Shown: positions 63,972 to 64,000 of the stretch, piece after piece
Numbering within the stretch: position 1 is the first letter of the stretch
Layout of the letters: every line of letters starts with the position of its first letter
Assembly: GCF_020178975.1 (NCBI RefSeq)
Contig: NZ_JAHXBU010000043.1
Location: 162,867 to 226,866, forward strand
Length of the DNA stretch: 64,000 nt
Source of the DNA: Cesiribacter sp. SM1
GTDB taxonomy: Bacteria; Bacteroidota; Bacteroidia; Cytophagales; Cyclobacteriaceae
Direction of reading: 5' to 3'
Notes under the pieces: generated by a model
What the model saw: only the letters and a program-made list of their open reading frames with translations
What the model was told of the DNA's origin: nothing
Database searches by the model: none
Made by a program: the position numbers and the translations under genes

Positions 63972-64000
63972 TGTTTTTTAAGCAGGTCAAAAAAGTGTCT

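Larger units (their letters stand above)
29192..64000. mobile_element. Composite genomic island starting at tRNA-Ser (right end outside the window)
   Basis: The island is inferred from a tRNA gene next to an integrase, a second integrase remnant, repeated hairpins, several IS elements in different states of decay, broken genes, toxin-antitoxin and restriction-type cargo, and falling GC after about 46800. I saw no second copy of the tRNA 3' end inside the window, so the far attachment site either lies beyond 64000 or is lost. The mosaic suggests several acquisitions at one site. Confidence 0.6.

Overview
Organism. The window looks like a chromosome segment of a member of the Bacteroidota, most likely in or near the Cytophagales. 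The signs are Bacteroidota-type promoters (-7 box TAnnTTTG with an upstream TTTG/TTG box, clearest at the tRNA-Ser gene), almost no Shine-Dalgarno sequences, and typical families (ClpC, WbqC-like, YczE/YitT-like, RES-Xre, DUF4132, HTH-TPR regulators, large TPR proteins). No species can be named from the sequence alone.

Layout. Bases 1-29000 are ordinary core chromosome: a two-domain glycosyltransferase, rarA, a DMT permease, threonine aldolase, a giant TPR protein, lpdA, fabG, a VWA membrane protein, a secreted hydrolase, two aldo/keto reductases, an ITP/XTP phosphatase, a GH5 enzyme, clpC, a WbqC-like protein, a late acyltransferase, a YciO-type protein, mltG, a thioesterase and a BrkB-type protein. 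Many genes end in good intrinsic terminators.

At 29192 there is a tRNA-Ser(UGA) gene, followed 140 bp later by a tyrosine recombinase. From there to the end the window is an accessory island with many scars: a second integrase reduced to its last 28 codons, three loci of a CGAGGG-arm hairpin family, fragments of an SDR gene, hipA (HipS-like) and hsdR, one nearly complete but catalytically dead IS3-family element, a decayed inverted relative of it, another IS3 remnant, and IS21-like end repeats at the right edge. Base composition becomes clearly AT-rich after about 46800.

Cargo. In order: a YczE-like membrane protein; an acyltransferase, ankyrin lipoprotein and divergent AraC-HTH/TPR regulator; a RES-Xre toxin-antitoxin pair with a repeated operator-like site; a HTH/zinc-ribbon pair; a DUF4132 protein with a small partner; an IS-flanked AT-rich group of three unknown envelope or unknown proteins; a PD-(D/E)XK nuclease with a partner; a second nuclease-like protein; a tightly packed operon of C5 cytosine methyltransferase, phosphoribosyltransferase-like protein, P-loop ATPase and a Rossmann-like protein; and a caspase-like protease. 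The last block (54731-63647) is the best candidate for an undescribed defence or conflict system: modification, an ATPase, a PRPP-type nucleotide enzyme and a possible suicide protease sit together. All functional statements there are inference from motifs and gene order.
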